Assembly: GCA_043101635.1 (NCBI GenBank)
Contig: JBICIE010000178.1
Location: forward strand, 1-47,207
Reading direction: 5' to 3'
DNA from: CAYMJK01 sp043101635
GTDB taxonomy: Bacteria; Planctomycetota; Phycisphaerae; Phycisphaerales; UBA1924
DNA length: 47,207 nt
A program made the position numbers and the translations under genes. How positions within the stretch are numbered: the first letter of the stretch is position 1; each line of letters starts with the position of its first letter. The notes under the pieces were generated by a model, which made no database searches, was not told the DNA's origin, and saw only the letters and a list, made by a program, of their open reading frames with translations. This document shows, in pieces, positions 31,502 through 39,744 of the stretch.

Positions 31502-32561
31502 ACTCGCCCAGGCCTTTGCCGCGACCGTGGCGCCCTTCCTGCCCGGTGAGGAGATCGGCGATCGGTACCGGCTGGACGAGATCGTCGGTGTCGGGGCTCA
31601 TTCCACGGTGTATCGGGCGCTTGACCAGCGCCTGAGCTTCGATGGCTGCCCCGCCTGGGTCGCGCTCAAGATCTGCCGGGAACCGATGGCCGCCTATGAG
31701 TTCGAGCGCGTGCGCCGGATCGATCATCCGAACGTCGTTGCGCTCCGAGATCGGGGGGTTCATCGGGGCATTCATTACCTCGTTTCCGACTTCATCGACG
31801 GCGATGATCTCGCCGGGGTCACCTTCACCGAGCCGAAGGCTGCAGCGCGGCTCATGGCCGCGGTCTGCCGCGGCGTCGCAGCCGCCCACGCGCGCGGCGT
31901 CACCCACGGGGATCTCAAGCCGGCCAACCTGCTTCGCGGTCCGGCCGGCCCGGTGATCGCAGACTTCGGCGGGGGCCGCACCGACGAATACGCCCCGCCC
32001 GAGGGCGGCGACCCGACACCGGCCGCCGACATCTGGAGCCTTGGGCGCGTCTTCGCGGAGATGCTCCCCGGCGCGCCGCCGCCGGTCCGTCGCATCATCG
32101 AGCGGGCCAGTTCGGCCGATCCGGACGACCGTCCCAGCGCCACCGAACTGGCCGGAGACTTCGAGGCCTGGCTGGAGTGCCGTCCGATCCGGTGGCAGAA
32201 CCCCTCACCGGTGTTCCGGCTCTCTCTCTGGGGCCGGCGCGCCCCGTTTCAGGCCGCGACCATCCTGCTGGGGCTGCTCCTGGCGTTCGGCGCCGGGGCC
32301 GGCTGGCAGTGGATGGAAGCCGAAGCCCAGCGCCGCGCCGAAGCGCAGACCAGGGAGTTGAAAGCTGACCTCCGCGGCCCGCTTGAACCCGTGATCAAGG
32401 GCTTCGCCGCCCTTCGCCGGTTCGTGGGAACGCCGCGAGAGGCTGGCGGGATTCCGGCCCAGGGCGCTGCGGACGAGCCGCAAGCGACAGGTTCGGCAGC
32501 CATGACCGCCGAAGCCGCCCCGGGCGAGACGCCGACGTCGCTCGATCTCCCCCCAAAGTAA
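31491..32561 (+). CDS. Membrane-anchored Ser/Thr protein kinase
   Basis: The 356-residue protein has a kinase domain (about 25-230), a membrane span near 254-274 and a soluble tail. Visible motifs are the glycine loop VGVGAHSTVYRA, the ATP lysine K60 in WVALK, THGDLKPANLL with the catalytic D141 and N146, and DFGGG with D158. The usual HRD motif is HGD, so it is not an 'RD' kinase. The activation segment is very short, only about 12 residues between DFG and APPE. The start is a TTG with AAGGGGG upstream and overlaps the sigma factor stop by 11 bases; the in-frame ATG at 31455 is possible. It probably controls the sigma factor. Confidence 0.85.
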   Translation: MSSELAQAFAATVAPFLPGEEIGDRYRLDEIVGVGAHSTVYRALDQRLSFDGCPAWVALKICREPMAAYEFERVRRIDHPNVVALRDRGVHRGIHYLVSDFIDGDDLAGVTFTEPKAAARLMAAVCRGVAAAHARGVTHGDLKPANLLRGPAGPVIADFGGGRTDEYAPPEGGDPTPAADIWSLGRVFAEMLPGAPPPVRRIIERASSADPDDRPSATELAGDFEAWLECRPIRWQNPSPVFRLSLWGRRAPFQAATILLGLLLAFGAGAGWQWMEAEAQRRAEAQTRELKADLRGPLEPVIKGFAALRRFVGTPREAGGIPAQGAADEPQATGSAAMTAEAAPGETPTSLDLPPK

Positions 32562-32990
32562 CAAATTTTCGATCGCATCGCACAGATTGCGGCAGCCGGG
32601 GCGCCCTCTGCCCGTTCATTGATGTGGACCTTCTCCGGGTCCCGCCCCGTCCGGCGCCCCACATGCTTCGGACGGGGATTCCAAGGCGCGGGAGCGCGTA
32701 GGGGGACGCTCCTGACTGCCTCCTCGGCCGTCTCGCCAGACCAGGCGCGACGGCCCTTCCGGGAAGGGCGCAGAAGACGGGCGGAGGGGTAAAACCCCGT
32801 CCGCCCGCCATAGGGGGAATGAGAAACTCCAAACTACCGAATCCTGAGCCCGCCGTCAACTCCGCCCCGACATCGGGGGTCAAACGCGCCGGAGCTTGCC
32901 CATCCCGCCCGCAGCTCCCTCCCAGGAGTCCCTGCCGGAACCCAAACAAGACGCCGCAAGCCGGCGAGATCGAGGGAGCGGCGCCGGGCC
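32562..32990. other. 429-base region without a convincing gene
   Basis: This is the gap between the convergent kinase and DNA ligase genes. Short open frames on both strands are Arg/Pro/Ala-rich and lack ribosome sites, so I read no gene. It holds the GC hairpin at 32779-32806, and otherwise nothing recognised, in particular no tRNA. Confidence 0.7.
32779..32806. terminator. GC-rich hairpin between convergent genes, no T-run
   Basis: GGGCGGA and TCCGCCC form the lower stem, with a single bulge and then GGGGT/ACCCC closed by AAA. The hairpin is strong on both strands but has no T-run. It may be a bidirectional transcription end or a protein-binding structure. Confidence 0.4.
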
Positions 32991-34613
32991 TCATCCGAGC
33001 AGGCGCTGCCGCAGCGCTTCCAGCGAGTCCGCATCCTGCGGCTGCTTGTCCCGGCGCCAGCGCAGGATCCTCGGAAACCGCACGGCCAGCCCGCACTTGT
33101 GCCGCTTGGACTCGCGCACATCCTCGAAGCCCAGTTCGAAGACGTGCTTCGCCTCGACGTGGCGGACCGGCCCCGTTCGGCGCACCGTGTGGGCCCGGAT
33201 CCAGCGGTCCAGCGTCTCGATTTCCTCCTGCGTGAGGCCGGAATAGGCCTTGGCGAAGACGACCAGTTCACGCCGGTCCTCGGCGTCCCGGTCGTCCCAG
33301 AGCGCGAAAGTCATGTCCGAGTGCAGCCCGGCGCGCCGCCCGCTGCCCGGCTGCGCGGCGATCAGCACCGCGTCAACCGTCAGCGGGTCCACCTTCCACT
33401 TCCACCAGCCGGGCTCGTTGCCGGGCCTGGTGCGTCCGACGCCGTAGGGAGAAGCCCGCGCCTTGAGCATGACGCCCTCGACAGCGCGATCCCTGGCTTC
33501 CGCCCGCTGCGACGCAAGCTCGTCCCACGACGCCGCCTCGATCCGCGCCGACAGCCGGAAGCCCTCCCCGGCCGACGCGAGCAGCTTCTCCAGCATCCCC
33601 CGCCGCGCCTCGAGCGGCTGCGCCCGCACATCCTCCCCGCCAACCTCCAGCGCGTCGTACGCCATGAAGATGACCCGATCCTGATCGAACAGCCCCGGCT
33701 GGGCCGCCTTCGCCGCCGTCCGGTTCAGCCGGCGCTGCAGGGCCGAAAACGGCGCCGGCCGATCGCCCTGCCACACCAGAACCTCGCCATCCAGCACCGT
33801 GCCATCCGGCAGCGCCCGGGCGGCCGATGCAATCTCCGGGAACTGCTCCGTCACCAGTTCCTCGCCGCGCGACCAGATCCAGCATTGGCCGGCGCGCCGG
33901 ATCACCTGCGCTCGCACGCCGTCCCACTTCCATTCCGCGGACCACTCGGCGATGTCGCCGAGTGTCTGCGGCGGGTCGTTGAGCTGATGGGCCAGGAAGA
34001 AGGGATACGGGCGTGACGCATCCTGCGCGCCGGACTCCGCCGCGATCACCTGCTCGAAGGCCTCTGCAGTGGGGGAGATCGTCCCTGCGATCCGATGCGC
34101 CATGGCGGCCGGCTCGACGCCCGCAACCCGCGCCAGCGCCCGCGCCACCATCCGCTTCTGCACGCCCACCCGGAACGCGCCGCGCACCAGCTTGTGGTAG
34201 ATGAAGCGTTCATCGGCGTCGAACGCCCGCCATGCGCTGGTCAGGATCCGGCGCCGCTCCTGCTCGCCGGCTCCCGCCAGCGGCAGCACGCGATCGCGCA
34301 TCACCACCGACAGCGGCTCATCGCGGGCTTCGCCGGCCTCCGGCAGCAGCAGCGCGACCGTCTCGGCCATGTCGCCGACAGCGCTGTAACACTCTGCAAC
34401 CAGCCATTCCGGCACGCCGGCCACCTCCACCGCCAGATCATGCAGCGCCCGGGTGCTCGCCGATCCCTTCGGCCGCTGCCCCGCCAGCAGCGCCAGGGCC
34501 CACGCGGCGTCCGCCGCCGGCGTCTCCCGGAAGTACGCCTCCAGAAGCTCGATCTTCTCCGACGTCGAGTTCGTGGCGTCCAGATCCAGGTACAGCCGCG
34601 TGAAGCGCCGCAT
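32991..34613 (-). CDS. ATP-dependent DNA ligase
   Basis: The 540-residue protein has an N-terminal DNA-binding domain (about 1-205), an adenylation domain with the ligase lysine K229 in EWKWDGVRA, the downstream DGEVLVW and EGVMLKARASPYG motifs, the WWKWKVDPLTVDAVLI motif and an OB fold near the end (FEDVRESKRHKCG). It seals nicks with ATP; the family is accessory to NAD-dependent LigA in bacteria. Its ATG overlaps the last base of the exonuclease stop (TAATG). Pairing of this ligase with this nuclease is known, sometimes with an Lhr helicase, which is not seen here. Confidence 0.95.
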   Translation of the reverse strand: MRRFTRLYLDLDATNSTSEKIELLEAYFRETPAADAAWALALLAGQRPKGSASTRALHDLAVEVAGVPEWLVAECYSAVGDMAETVALLLPEAGEARDEPLSVVMRDRVLPLAGAGEQERRRILTSAWRAFDADERFIYHKLVRGAFRVGVQKRMVARALARVAGVEPAAMAHRIAGTISPTAEAFEQVIAAESGAQDASRPYPFFLAHQLNDPPQTLGDIAEWSAEWKWDGVRAQVIRRAGQCWIWSRGEELVTEQFPEIASAARALPDGTVLDGEVLVWQGDRPAPFSALQRRLNRTAAKAAQPGLFDQDRVIFMAYDALEVGGEDVRAQPLEARRGMLEKLLASAGEGFRLSARIEAASWDELASQRAEARDRAVEGVMLKARASPYGVGRTRPGNEPGWWKWKVDPLTVDAVLIAAQPGSGRRAGLHSDMTFALWDDRDAEDRRELVVFAKAYSGLTQEEIETLDRWIRAHTVRRTGPVRHVEAKHVFELGFEDVRESKRHKCGLAVRFPRILRWRRDKQPQDADSLEALRQRLLG

Positions 34614-35731
34614 TACTCGCGCTCCTCCGCGATGTCGTCCTCGCTCTCGCCGGCGTCGTCGGCGCCGTCGCCTTCGCCGCCGTTCTGCCGTGCCCCATCC
34701 CGCTCGGCGTTCTCCTCATCCCGGTATCGCGTCGGCGCCACGAACGTCTCGTATCCCTGTTCCCCAAGCCAGCGCGCAAACTGCGACGCGTACCCGTGCG
34801 TCACCCCGATGCGCGACGCCCCCGTCGCCTTCACCGCCCCGATTAACCCGTCCCAGTCCGCGTGGTCGCTGAGGACAAACCCCCGGTCCAGCGACTGCCA
34901 CCGGCGCCTGCCGCGGATCCTCATCCACCCGCTCACCATCGCGGCCCGCACGCCCTCCGGACCCACGAACCTGCGGATCCACGGCGACCCCGCGGCAGCC
35001 GGCGGCGCCACGATCACGCCGCCGGCGCGCAGCGCGCGCGCATTGTCGGCATTCGCGTGCAGCGTCTCCGGCAGCGCGATCCCCGCCGCCCGGTACACCT
35101 CGCACATCCCCAGCACGGCGCCGTGCGCGCCGATCGGGCCGATTGACGGATCCAGCCCCGCCAGCACCCGCTGCGCCTTGCCCAGGGCGTACGCCAGCAG
35201 GATCGTCGTCCGTCCTGCCGCGGCGTTCCGCCGCCACCACTCGTTGATGGACGCGACCACCTCGGCCTGATCCGGCCAGCGGAACACCGGCAGCCCGAAT
35301 GTGCTCTCCGTCAGGAACACGTCGCAGGCCGCCGCCTCGAACGCCTCGCACGTCGGGTCCGGATCAACCTTGTAGTCCCCGCTGATCACCCAGCGCGGCG
35401 AGCCGGGCGCCTCCAGCACGACCTGCGCCGACCCCAGCAGGTGGCCCGCCGGGCGCAGCGACACCATCACATCGCCGATGCGCCGGGTTTCCCCCCACGC
35501 CAGCCCCTCAATCGACGCCGAAACGCCCACCCGCGCCCGCAAGGGCCCGACGCCGCTGGCGCTGGTCAGATACGCCCCGCACCCCGGCGCGGCGTGATCG
35601 CTGTGGGCGTGCGTCACGATGGCCCGAGGCGCCGGCGCCCAGGGATCAATGAACGCGACGGCCGGGGGGCAGTAGAGCCCGCGATCAGTTGTCACAACCA
35701 GATCAGCCACGCCTGATTGAATGCGGCTCAC
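34613..35731 (-). CDS. Ligase-associated DNA exonuclease, metallo-beta-lactamase fold
   Basis: The 372-residue protein has the metallo-beta-lactamase site THAHSDHA in the N-terminal part, GHLLGSAQVVLE and SGDYKVDPDPTCE with more metal ligands, and the beta-CASP-like part after them (VLSDHADWDGLI). This is the family encoded next to ATP-dependent ligases, related to mRNA 3'-end processing factors but assigned to DNA repair. The start is a GTG that overlaps the upstream stop by 3 bases. The C-terminal ~30 residues are acidic and disordered. It probably trims ends for the ligase. Confidence 0.9.
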   Translation of the reverse strand: MSRIQSGVADLVVTTDRGLYCPPAVAFIDPWAPAPRAIVTHAHSDHAAPGCGAYLTSASGVGPLRARVGVSASIEGLAWGETRRIGDVMVSLRPAGHLLGSAQVVLEAPGSPRWVISGDYKVDPDPTCEAFEAAACDVFLTESTFGLPVFRWPDQAEVVASINEWWRRNAAAGRTTILLAYALGKAQRVLAGLDPSIGPIGAHGAVLGMCEVYRAAGIALPETLHANADNARALRAGGVIVAPPAAAGSPWIRRFVGPEGVRAAMVSGWMRIRGRRRWQSLDRGFVLSDHADWDGLIGAVKATGASRIGVTHGYASQFARWLGEQGYETFVAPTRYRDEENAERDGARQNGGEGDGADDAGESEDDIAEERE

Positions 35732-36153
35732 ATCAACGCCAGCGCAATCCCCGCCCGCACGCTCCAGCACACCGTCCGCACCCAGTTCCCGGCCACCAGC
35801 CGGCGCACGAGCGCTTCGTCACGTCCGCCCAGCAGCCTCCGGTGACACGGAACCTGAACCAGAGCAGTGGAAAGCCAGATCACAACGAGCAGCCCCAGCC
35901 CGGCGAGCGCAAGCGTCTGCTCACTGCCCTCCAGCAGCGCAACGAGCGCGCACGCTGTCGCGAGTTCCACCAGCATCGCCGGCCCCACGACCAGCGTCGT
36001 GAGCCGCTGGTGCCGCTCGCAGTACGGCCCGAGCCCGTCGCTGCCGACGCCCGCAAACAGCGGGTAATGCACCACCTGCACGAACCAGATCAGCCCGGTC
36101 ATGAAGACTGTGGCCAGGGCGTGCAGCGCCAGGATGATCTCAACGCCCGCCAC
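35728..36153 (-). CDS. Small four-helix membrane protein of unknown function
   Basis: The 141-residue protein has about four hydrophobic helices. QVVHYPLF near residue 27 and CERHQRLTTLVVGPAML near 45 hold conserved-looking His residues, a pattern I associate with an uncharacterised integral membrane family. It starts at a GTG 3 bases after the upstream stop. It sits in the leftward run between the thioredoxin-like fusion and the DNA exonuclease genes. Haem or metal binding by the His residues is speculative. Confidence 0.65.
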   Translation of the reverse strand: MAGVEIILALHALATVFMTGLIWFVQVVHYPLFAGVGSDGLGPYCERHQRLTTLVVGPAMLVELATACALVALLEGSEQTLALAGLGLLVVIWLSTALVQVPCHRRLLGGRDEALVRRLVAGNWVRTVCWSVRAGIALALM

Positions 36154-36156
36154 GAG

Positions 36157-37083
36157 TCACACCGCCGCGCACGCCATCTGCACGTAGTCCGGGCGATCGG
36201 CCACGGACTCGTGCCGAAACGCGCTGATGATCGATCCATCGCGCACCAGGAATGCCCCCGGCATCTGGAACCCGTCGCCGACGAGCTTTCCGACAGTGTG
36301 CCCGCGCAGCGTGGCGAGGAACCCGCGCCACCAGGCTTTCGGGCCCAGAAGCTGCAGCAGCCCGCCGCGCCGAAGCTCGAACGCCCGGTACAGCACACGC
36401 TCCGGATCGCTGATGGTCGCGACGCCGGCAAGCCCGTGCCGCTCGAGCAGCCCGTCCAGCGATCCGGGCGGCCCCATGTGCACGAGCACGAGCTGCGCGC
36501 CCTTCTCGATTGCCGCCCGCCGCCGGCCAATGTCCACAATCGCCTCGCGGCAGAAGGTACATCCGCTATGTCGGAGGAAGATGACGAGCGCCGGCCGGAC
36601 CTGCGAGAGTTCGAGAAGGCTCTTTCCGGCTGATGTCTGCACATGCGCCATCGCATCTCGGGCCGGCAGCGTCGCGGCGTCCGGCGCCGGGGCGTCACGG
36701 TTGTACGCCGCGTCCCACAGGATCAGACCAAACGGAATCCACCAGATCAGGTCATTGGTGACGATCGTCAGTCCGAACGCCCACGGCAGCGTCCCGTCCA
36801 TCGCCGCCCCGATGAACCCGATCGGCCCGAAGATCTTGCCGAGCAGCCCGACGAGTGTGATCGGCCAGTGCCGGCGCGGATCGCCCGCCGCGATCAGATA
36901 CCCGATCCCGTACACGCCGACGATCATGCCGACGCACTGCCAGATCTGCGGATACCGCGGCAGATCCAGCCCGGCGAGATTGAACGCCAGATTCGGCGCC
37001 AGCACCACGGCCGCGCCCCAGAGCAGGTTGTACGCGCCCGCGAGCAGAAGCGTCATCCGGGCCCAGCGCGGCGCTGTGCTCAC
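36157..37083 (-). CDS. Membrane domain fused to a peroxiredoxin/thioredoxin-like domain
   Basis: The 308-residue protein has five or so membrane helices in residues 10-125 (LLLAGAYNLLWG, GVYGIGYLIAAG, FGPIGFIGAA, WWIPFGLILWD) and, after a linker, a thioredoxin-fold domain. The redox motif is C175-T-F-C178 in RHSGCTFCREA. The rest (RVLYRAFELRRGG, FLVRDGSIISAF) follows the AhpC/TSA-like pattern. It probably reduces or senses peroxide or disulfides near the membrane. The GTG start overlaps the SDR stop. The fusion and its link with DNA repair genes are notable. Confidence 0.8.
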   Translation of the reverse strand: MSTAPRWARMTLLLAGAYNLLWGAAVVLAPNLAFNLAGLDLPRYPQIWQCVGMIVGVYGIGYLIAAGDPRRHWPITLVGLLGKIFGPIGFIGAAMDGTLPWAFGLTIVTNDLIWWIPFGLILWDAAYNRDAPAPDAATLPARDAMAHVQTSAGKSLLELSQVRPALVIFLRHSGCTFCREAIVDIGRRRAAIEKGAQLVLVHMGPPGSLDGLLERHGLAGVATISDPERVLYRAFELRRGGLLQLLGPKAWWRGFLATLRGHTVGKLVGDGFQMPGAFLVRDGSIISAFRHESVADRPDYVQMACAAV

Positions 37084-37814
37084 CGGGCCGCCCTCGACTG
37101 CACGGCCGACAACCCGCCATCCACCCCGATCACCTGCCCGGTGATCCAACTCGACTCCGGGCTGATCAGCCATTCGATGACGCGCGCGATCTCATCGGGC
37201 TCGCCGATGCGCCCCAGCGGGTGCATCGCCCTGGAGGCCGCCAGCGCCGTCTCGTTGCCGGTGATGCCCTTTGCCATCGGAGAGTCCACAAGCCCGGGCG
37301 CAACCGCGTTGACGCGGATCGACCGGGCAGCGTACGAGGCCGCCGCCGCCCGCGTGAGGCCCTCGACGCCCGCCTTCGCCGCGGCGATCGCTTCGTGGTT
37401 CGTCAGCCCGTAGCGGGCCGCCGCCGAAGACATCAGCACAATCGAGCCGCCCCCGCCGCGCATCGCCCTCGACGCCGCCCGCACCGTCGCGAACGCCGTG
37501 ACCAGGTTCTGGCTGATCGTGTCGTGCAGGTCCGCTTCACTGGTGAGGTGGGCCGGCTTCAGCAGGATCGAGCCTGCGAGGTTCACCGCGGCGTCGATCT
37601 CACCGGCCTGCTCGAACAGATCGGCCATCTGCTCGAAGCTGGAGGCGTCCGCCCGGACAAAGCGGGCGTCGACCTCGTCCGCCAGGGTCTGGAGACGGTC
37701 GGCGTCGCGCGCCGCCAGCGTCAGGCGGGTCTTGCCCGCCAGCCGGCGCGTCAGAGCGCTGCCGACGCCGCCGGTGGCCCCGATGATGACACATGAAGAG
37801 GGGAACTGAGCCAT
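37080..37814 (-). CDS. Short-chain dehydrogenase/reductase family protein lacking the usual catalytic Tyr
   Basis: The 244-residue protein has the SDR coenzyme loop IIGATGGVGSAL, the NLAGSILLKP segment and the MSSAAARYGL serine strand. The family motif YxxxK is IAAAK here, so the catalytic tyrosine position is isoleucine while the lysine remains. The C-terminus VIEWLISPESSWITGQVIGVDGG is normal in a classical SDR. A group of SDRs with a NHEAIAAAK motif is familiar to me, so I do not read it as decay. It is the first gene of the five-gene leftward run. Confidence 0.85.
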   Translation of the reverse strand: MAQFPSSCVIIGATGGVGSALTRRLAGKTRLTLAARDADRLQTLADEVDARFVRADASSFEQMADLFEQAGEIDAAVNLAGSILLKPAHLTSEADLHDTISQNLVTAFATVRAASRAMRGGGGSIVLMSSAAARYGLTNHEAIAAAKAGVEGLTRAAAASYAARSIRVNAVAPGLVDSPMAKGITGNETALAASRAMHPLGRIGEPDEIARVIEWLISPESSWITGQVIGVDGGLSAVQSRAAR

Positions 37815-37893
37815 GGGAAGCGGTTCGGCGCCGCCGCTGGCCGGATGCAGACGCTTTCATCCACGAGCGGCCCTGTTGCGGTACGCTGTCGAG

Positions 37894-38409
37894 ATGCTCG
37901 AGCCCATCTTCGGCAGCGAGTTCGCCGCTCCGGACGCGTGGTGGCAGGGGCCGGCCCGGCTGGTCCTGGCCGTCGCCGTCGGCGCGCTCGCAGGCTTCGA
38001 GCGGGAGATCCGCGGCCGGGCTGCGGGTCTGCGCACCCACATGATGATCGCCCTCGGCTCTGCCGGCTTTGCCCTCATCGCCATGGAGATGCTCGCATGG
38101 CTCCAGGGCCAGGGCGTGACCAGCGCCGGTGAGCCCGCGCGCATCATCGCCGCCATTGTCGGCGGCATCGGCTTCCTGGGGGCCGGCGCCATCATCCAGG
38201 CCGGTCCGAAGATTCGCGGGCTGACGACCGCGGCGGGCATGTGGGTGATCGCCTCCGCCGGCGCCGCCGTCGGTGTCGGGCTCATCTGGCTCGGTGTCGT
38301 GATCGGCGCGCTGGCGCTGCTGGTGCTGGCCGGGACCGGCTTCGAGGAGGCCGCCCGCGAAGTCGCCGACAACCACGGCGTCACACCAGACGAGCAAGAC
38401 GCCGAATAA
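37894..38409 (+). CDS. mgtC: MgtC/SapB-family membrane protein
   Basis: The 171-residue protein has the MgtC core of about four to five helices: AVGALAGFEREIRGRAAGLRTH is the conserved first loop (GxERE..GRxAGLRTH), then GFLGAGAII and GLTTAAGMWV. Such proteins are linked to magnesium stress and membrane potential control. This start gives the usual length. TACGCT lies 6 bases before the ATG, so a nearly leaderless transcript is possible. It is divergent from the SDR gene. Confidence 0.9.
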   Translation: MLEPIFGSEFAAPDAWWQGPARLVLAVAVGALAGFEREIRGRAAGLRTHMMIALGSAGFALIAMEMLAWLQGQGVTSAGEPARIIAAIVGGIGFLGAGAIIQAGPKIRGLTTAAGMWVIASAGAAVGVGLIWLGVVIGALALLVLAGTGFEEAAREVADNHGVTPDEQDAE

Positions 38410-38428
38410 GTCACGCACGCCTCGTTGT

Positions 38429-38434
38429 TATGAT
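38429..38434 (+). promoter_or_regulatory. Possible -10 (TATGAT) giving a leaderless ygbA-like transcript
   Basis: TATGAT ends 5 bases before the ATG of the next gene, which lacks a Shine-Dalgarno sequence. Transcription would begin at or next to the ATG. The same geometry is seen at 44123. Confidence 0.45.
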
Positions 38435-38439
38435 CCAAG

Positions 38440-38784
38440 ATGGCCGAAGACACGCGACGCATCCGGCGCGAGAAGAAGACGATCGCCGTCATGATCGACA
38501 TGTACTGCCGCGCCCACCACGAGGGCGACGGGCTGTGCGAAACCTGCGCCGGGCTGCACGACTACGCCATGCAGCGGATCGACAAGTGCCCGTTCTGGCT
38601 GGCCAAGCCCACCTGCGCCAACTGCCCGATCCACTGCTACAAGAAGGACAAGCGCGAGGAAGTCAAGACCGTGATGCGCTATTCGGGCCCGCGCATGGCC
38701 CTGCGCCACCCCATCCTCGCGGTGCTGCACAAACTCGACGGTCGCCGGGTCGTCGAACTGCCACCCAGGCGCACGGCCCGCTGA
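38440..38784 (+). CDS. ygbA: YgbA-like protein (nitrous oxide-stimulated promoter family)
   Basis: The 114-residue protein has the hallmarks of the family: a basic N-terminus, MIDMYCRAHH, then Cys pairs in LCETCAG, KCPF, KPTCANCPIHCYK, and VMRYSGPRMAL near the end. In E. coli the homologue is under NsrR control and is induced by NO, but its function is not settled. The Cys pattern suggests a metal or FeS site. It is not joined to any NO-related gene here. No ribosome site precedes the ATG, and a -10 is 5 bases upstream. Confidence 0.85.
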   Translation: MAEDTRRIRREKKTIAVMIDMYCRAHHEGDGLCETCAGLHDYAMQRIDKCPFWLAKPTCANCPIHCYKKDKREEVKTVMRYSGPRMALRHPILAVLHKLDGRRVVELPPRRTAR

Positions 38785-38830
38785 CGGGCCGCGCCCCGAA
38801 AGACCCGACCCGCCGCTCCGAAGAACCTCG

Positions 38831-38836
38831 TACAAT
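38831..38836 (+). promoter_or_regulatory. Possible -10 (TACAAT) for the anchored unknown protein
   Basis: TACAAT lies 47 bases before the ATG. A GGGGGCC stretch follows and may aid translation. No -35 is evident. Confidence 0.35.
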
Positions 38837-38883
38837 CCCGGCGCCAGCGGCCCGGAAGCCGCGGCATCTGCAGGGGGCCTCCC

Positions 38884-39675
38884 ATGACCGCACAGACCCG
38901 ATCCGCTCGTTTCCGCTCGCCGACCCGGCGCGGCTCGTTCCTCGTTGGCTGCCTCGGCGTGCTGGCGGGGCTGATCGTGCTGCTCGTGATCGGCGGATAC
39001 ATCGCGTACAAGAAGCTGCCGCCCTACCTCGCCGAGCAGGCCCGTCAGGCGGCCACCCAGGTGATCAACGACTCGAACCTCTCCGCAGAGCAGAAGCAGG
39101 GCATCATCGCCCACATCGACGAGGTCACCGATGACTTCAAGGCCGGCAAGATCAGCTACGAAGAACTGTTCAAAGTCGGTGAGGCTCTCGCCCAGAGCCC
39201 GCTGATTCCCCTTGGCGCCGCCTACGCCACCTACAAGACCTATATCGAACCCTCCGGGCTGACCCCCGAGGAGAAGGCCAACGCCCAGCTTCAGATGCAG
39301 CGCCTGGCCCGCGGCGTGATCGAAGAGTCCATCCCGCTGACCGAGGTCGAGGACGCCATCGACCAGATCGCCATGCGCACCGGCGAGCACAACTGGCAGT
39401 TCAAGGACCCCGATCTGGTCACCGAGGCCGACCTGCGCGAAATGATCGCCAAGGTCACCGCCAAGGCGGACGCCGCCCAGATCCCGGTCGAGCCCTACGA
39501 GGTCGACATCGCCGCCGAGGTGGGCAAGGCCATCAACGAGGCGCTGGGTCGCGAGGTGGTCGAAGCGCCCGCGCCCGAAGCCCTGCCGGCGCCGGTCGAG
39601 GGCCCATCCGAGCCGCTGCCTGCGCCGCCGGGCGAAGCGCCTCCTCCCGGCGAAGCGCCCCCGGGCGGCGGCTGA
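38884..39675 (+). CDS. Membrane-anchored protein of unknown function with Pro-rich tail
   Basis: The 263-residue protein has a basic N-terminus, one hydrophobic span at about residues 20-42, and then a helical periplasmic or cytoplasmic region with regular charged repeats (about 45-215). The last 40 residues are Pro/Ala/Glu-rich (PAPEALPAPVEG, PPPGEAPPGGG). No domain was recognised. It is convergent with the VWA protein gene. Confidence 0.65.
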   Translation: MTAQTRSARFRSPTRRGSFLVGCLGVLAGLIVLLVIGGYIAYKKLPPYLAEQARQAATQVINDSNLSAEQKQGIIAHIDEVTDDFKAGKISYEELFKVGEALAQSPLIPLGAAYATYKTYIEPSGLTPEEKANAQLQMQRLARGVIEESIPLTEVEDAIDQIAMRTGEHNWQFKDPDLVTEADLREMIAKVTAKADAAQIPVEPYEVDIAAEVGKAINEALGREVVEAPAPEALPAPVEGPSEPLPAPPGEAPPPGEAPPGGG

Positions 39676-39677
39676 TC

Positions 39678-39721
39678 GGGTATCCCCCACTCCGCGGCCA
39701 TGGGTACCCCTCACTCCGTGG
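39678..39721. repeat. Imperfect tandem direct repeat between convergent genes
   Basis: Two 20-base copies, GGGTATCCCCCACTCCGCGG and GGGTACCCCTCACTCCGTGG, share 17 positions and start 24 bases apart. The second copy can form an ACCCC/GGGGGT hairpin, so it may help transcription end. Confidence 0.5.
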
Positions 39722-39744
39722 GGGGTCTTCGAGCCGCCAGCCGC

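Noticed and set aside
37080..37814. Pseudogene call for the SDR with a missing Tyr
   Set aside because: The frame is full length, other motifs are normal and it is embedded in an overlapping operon.
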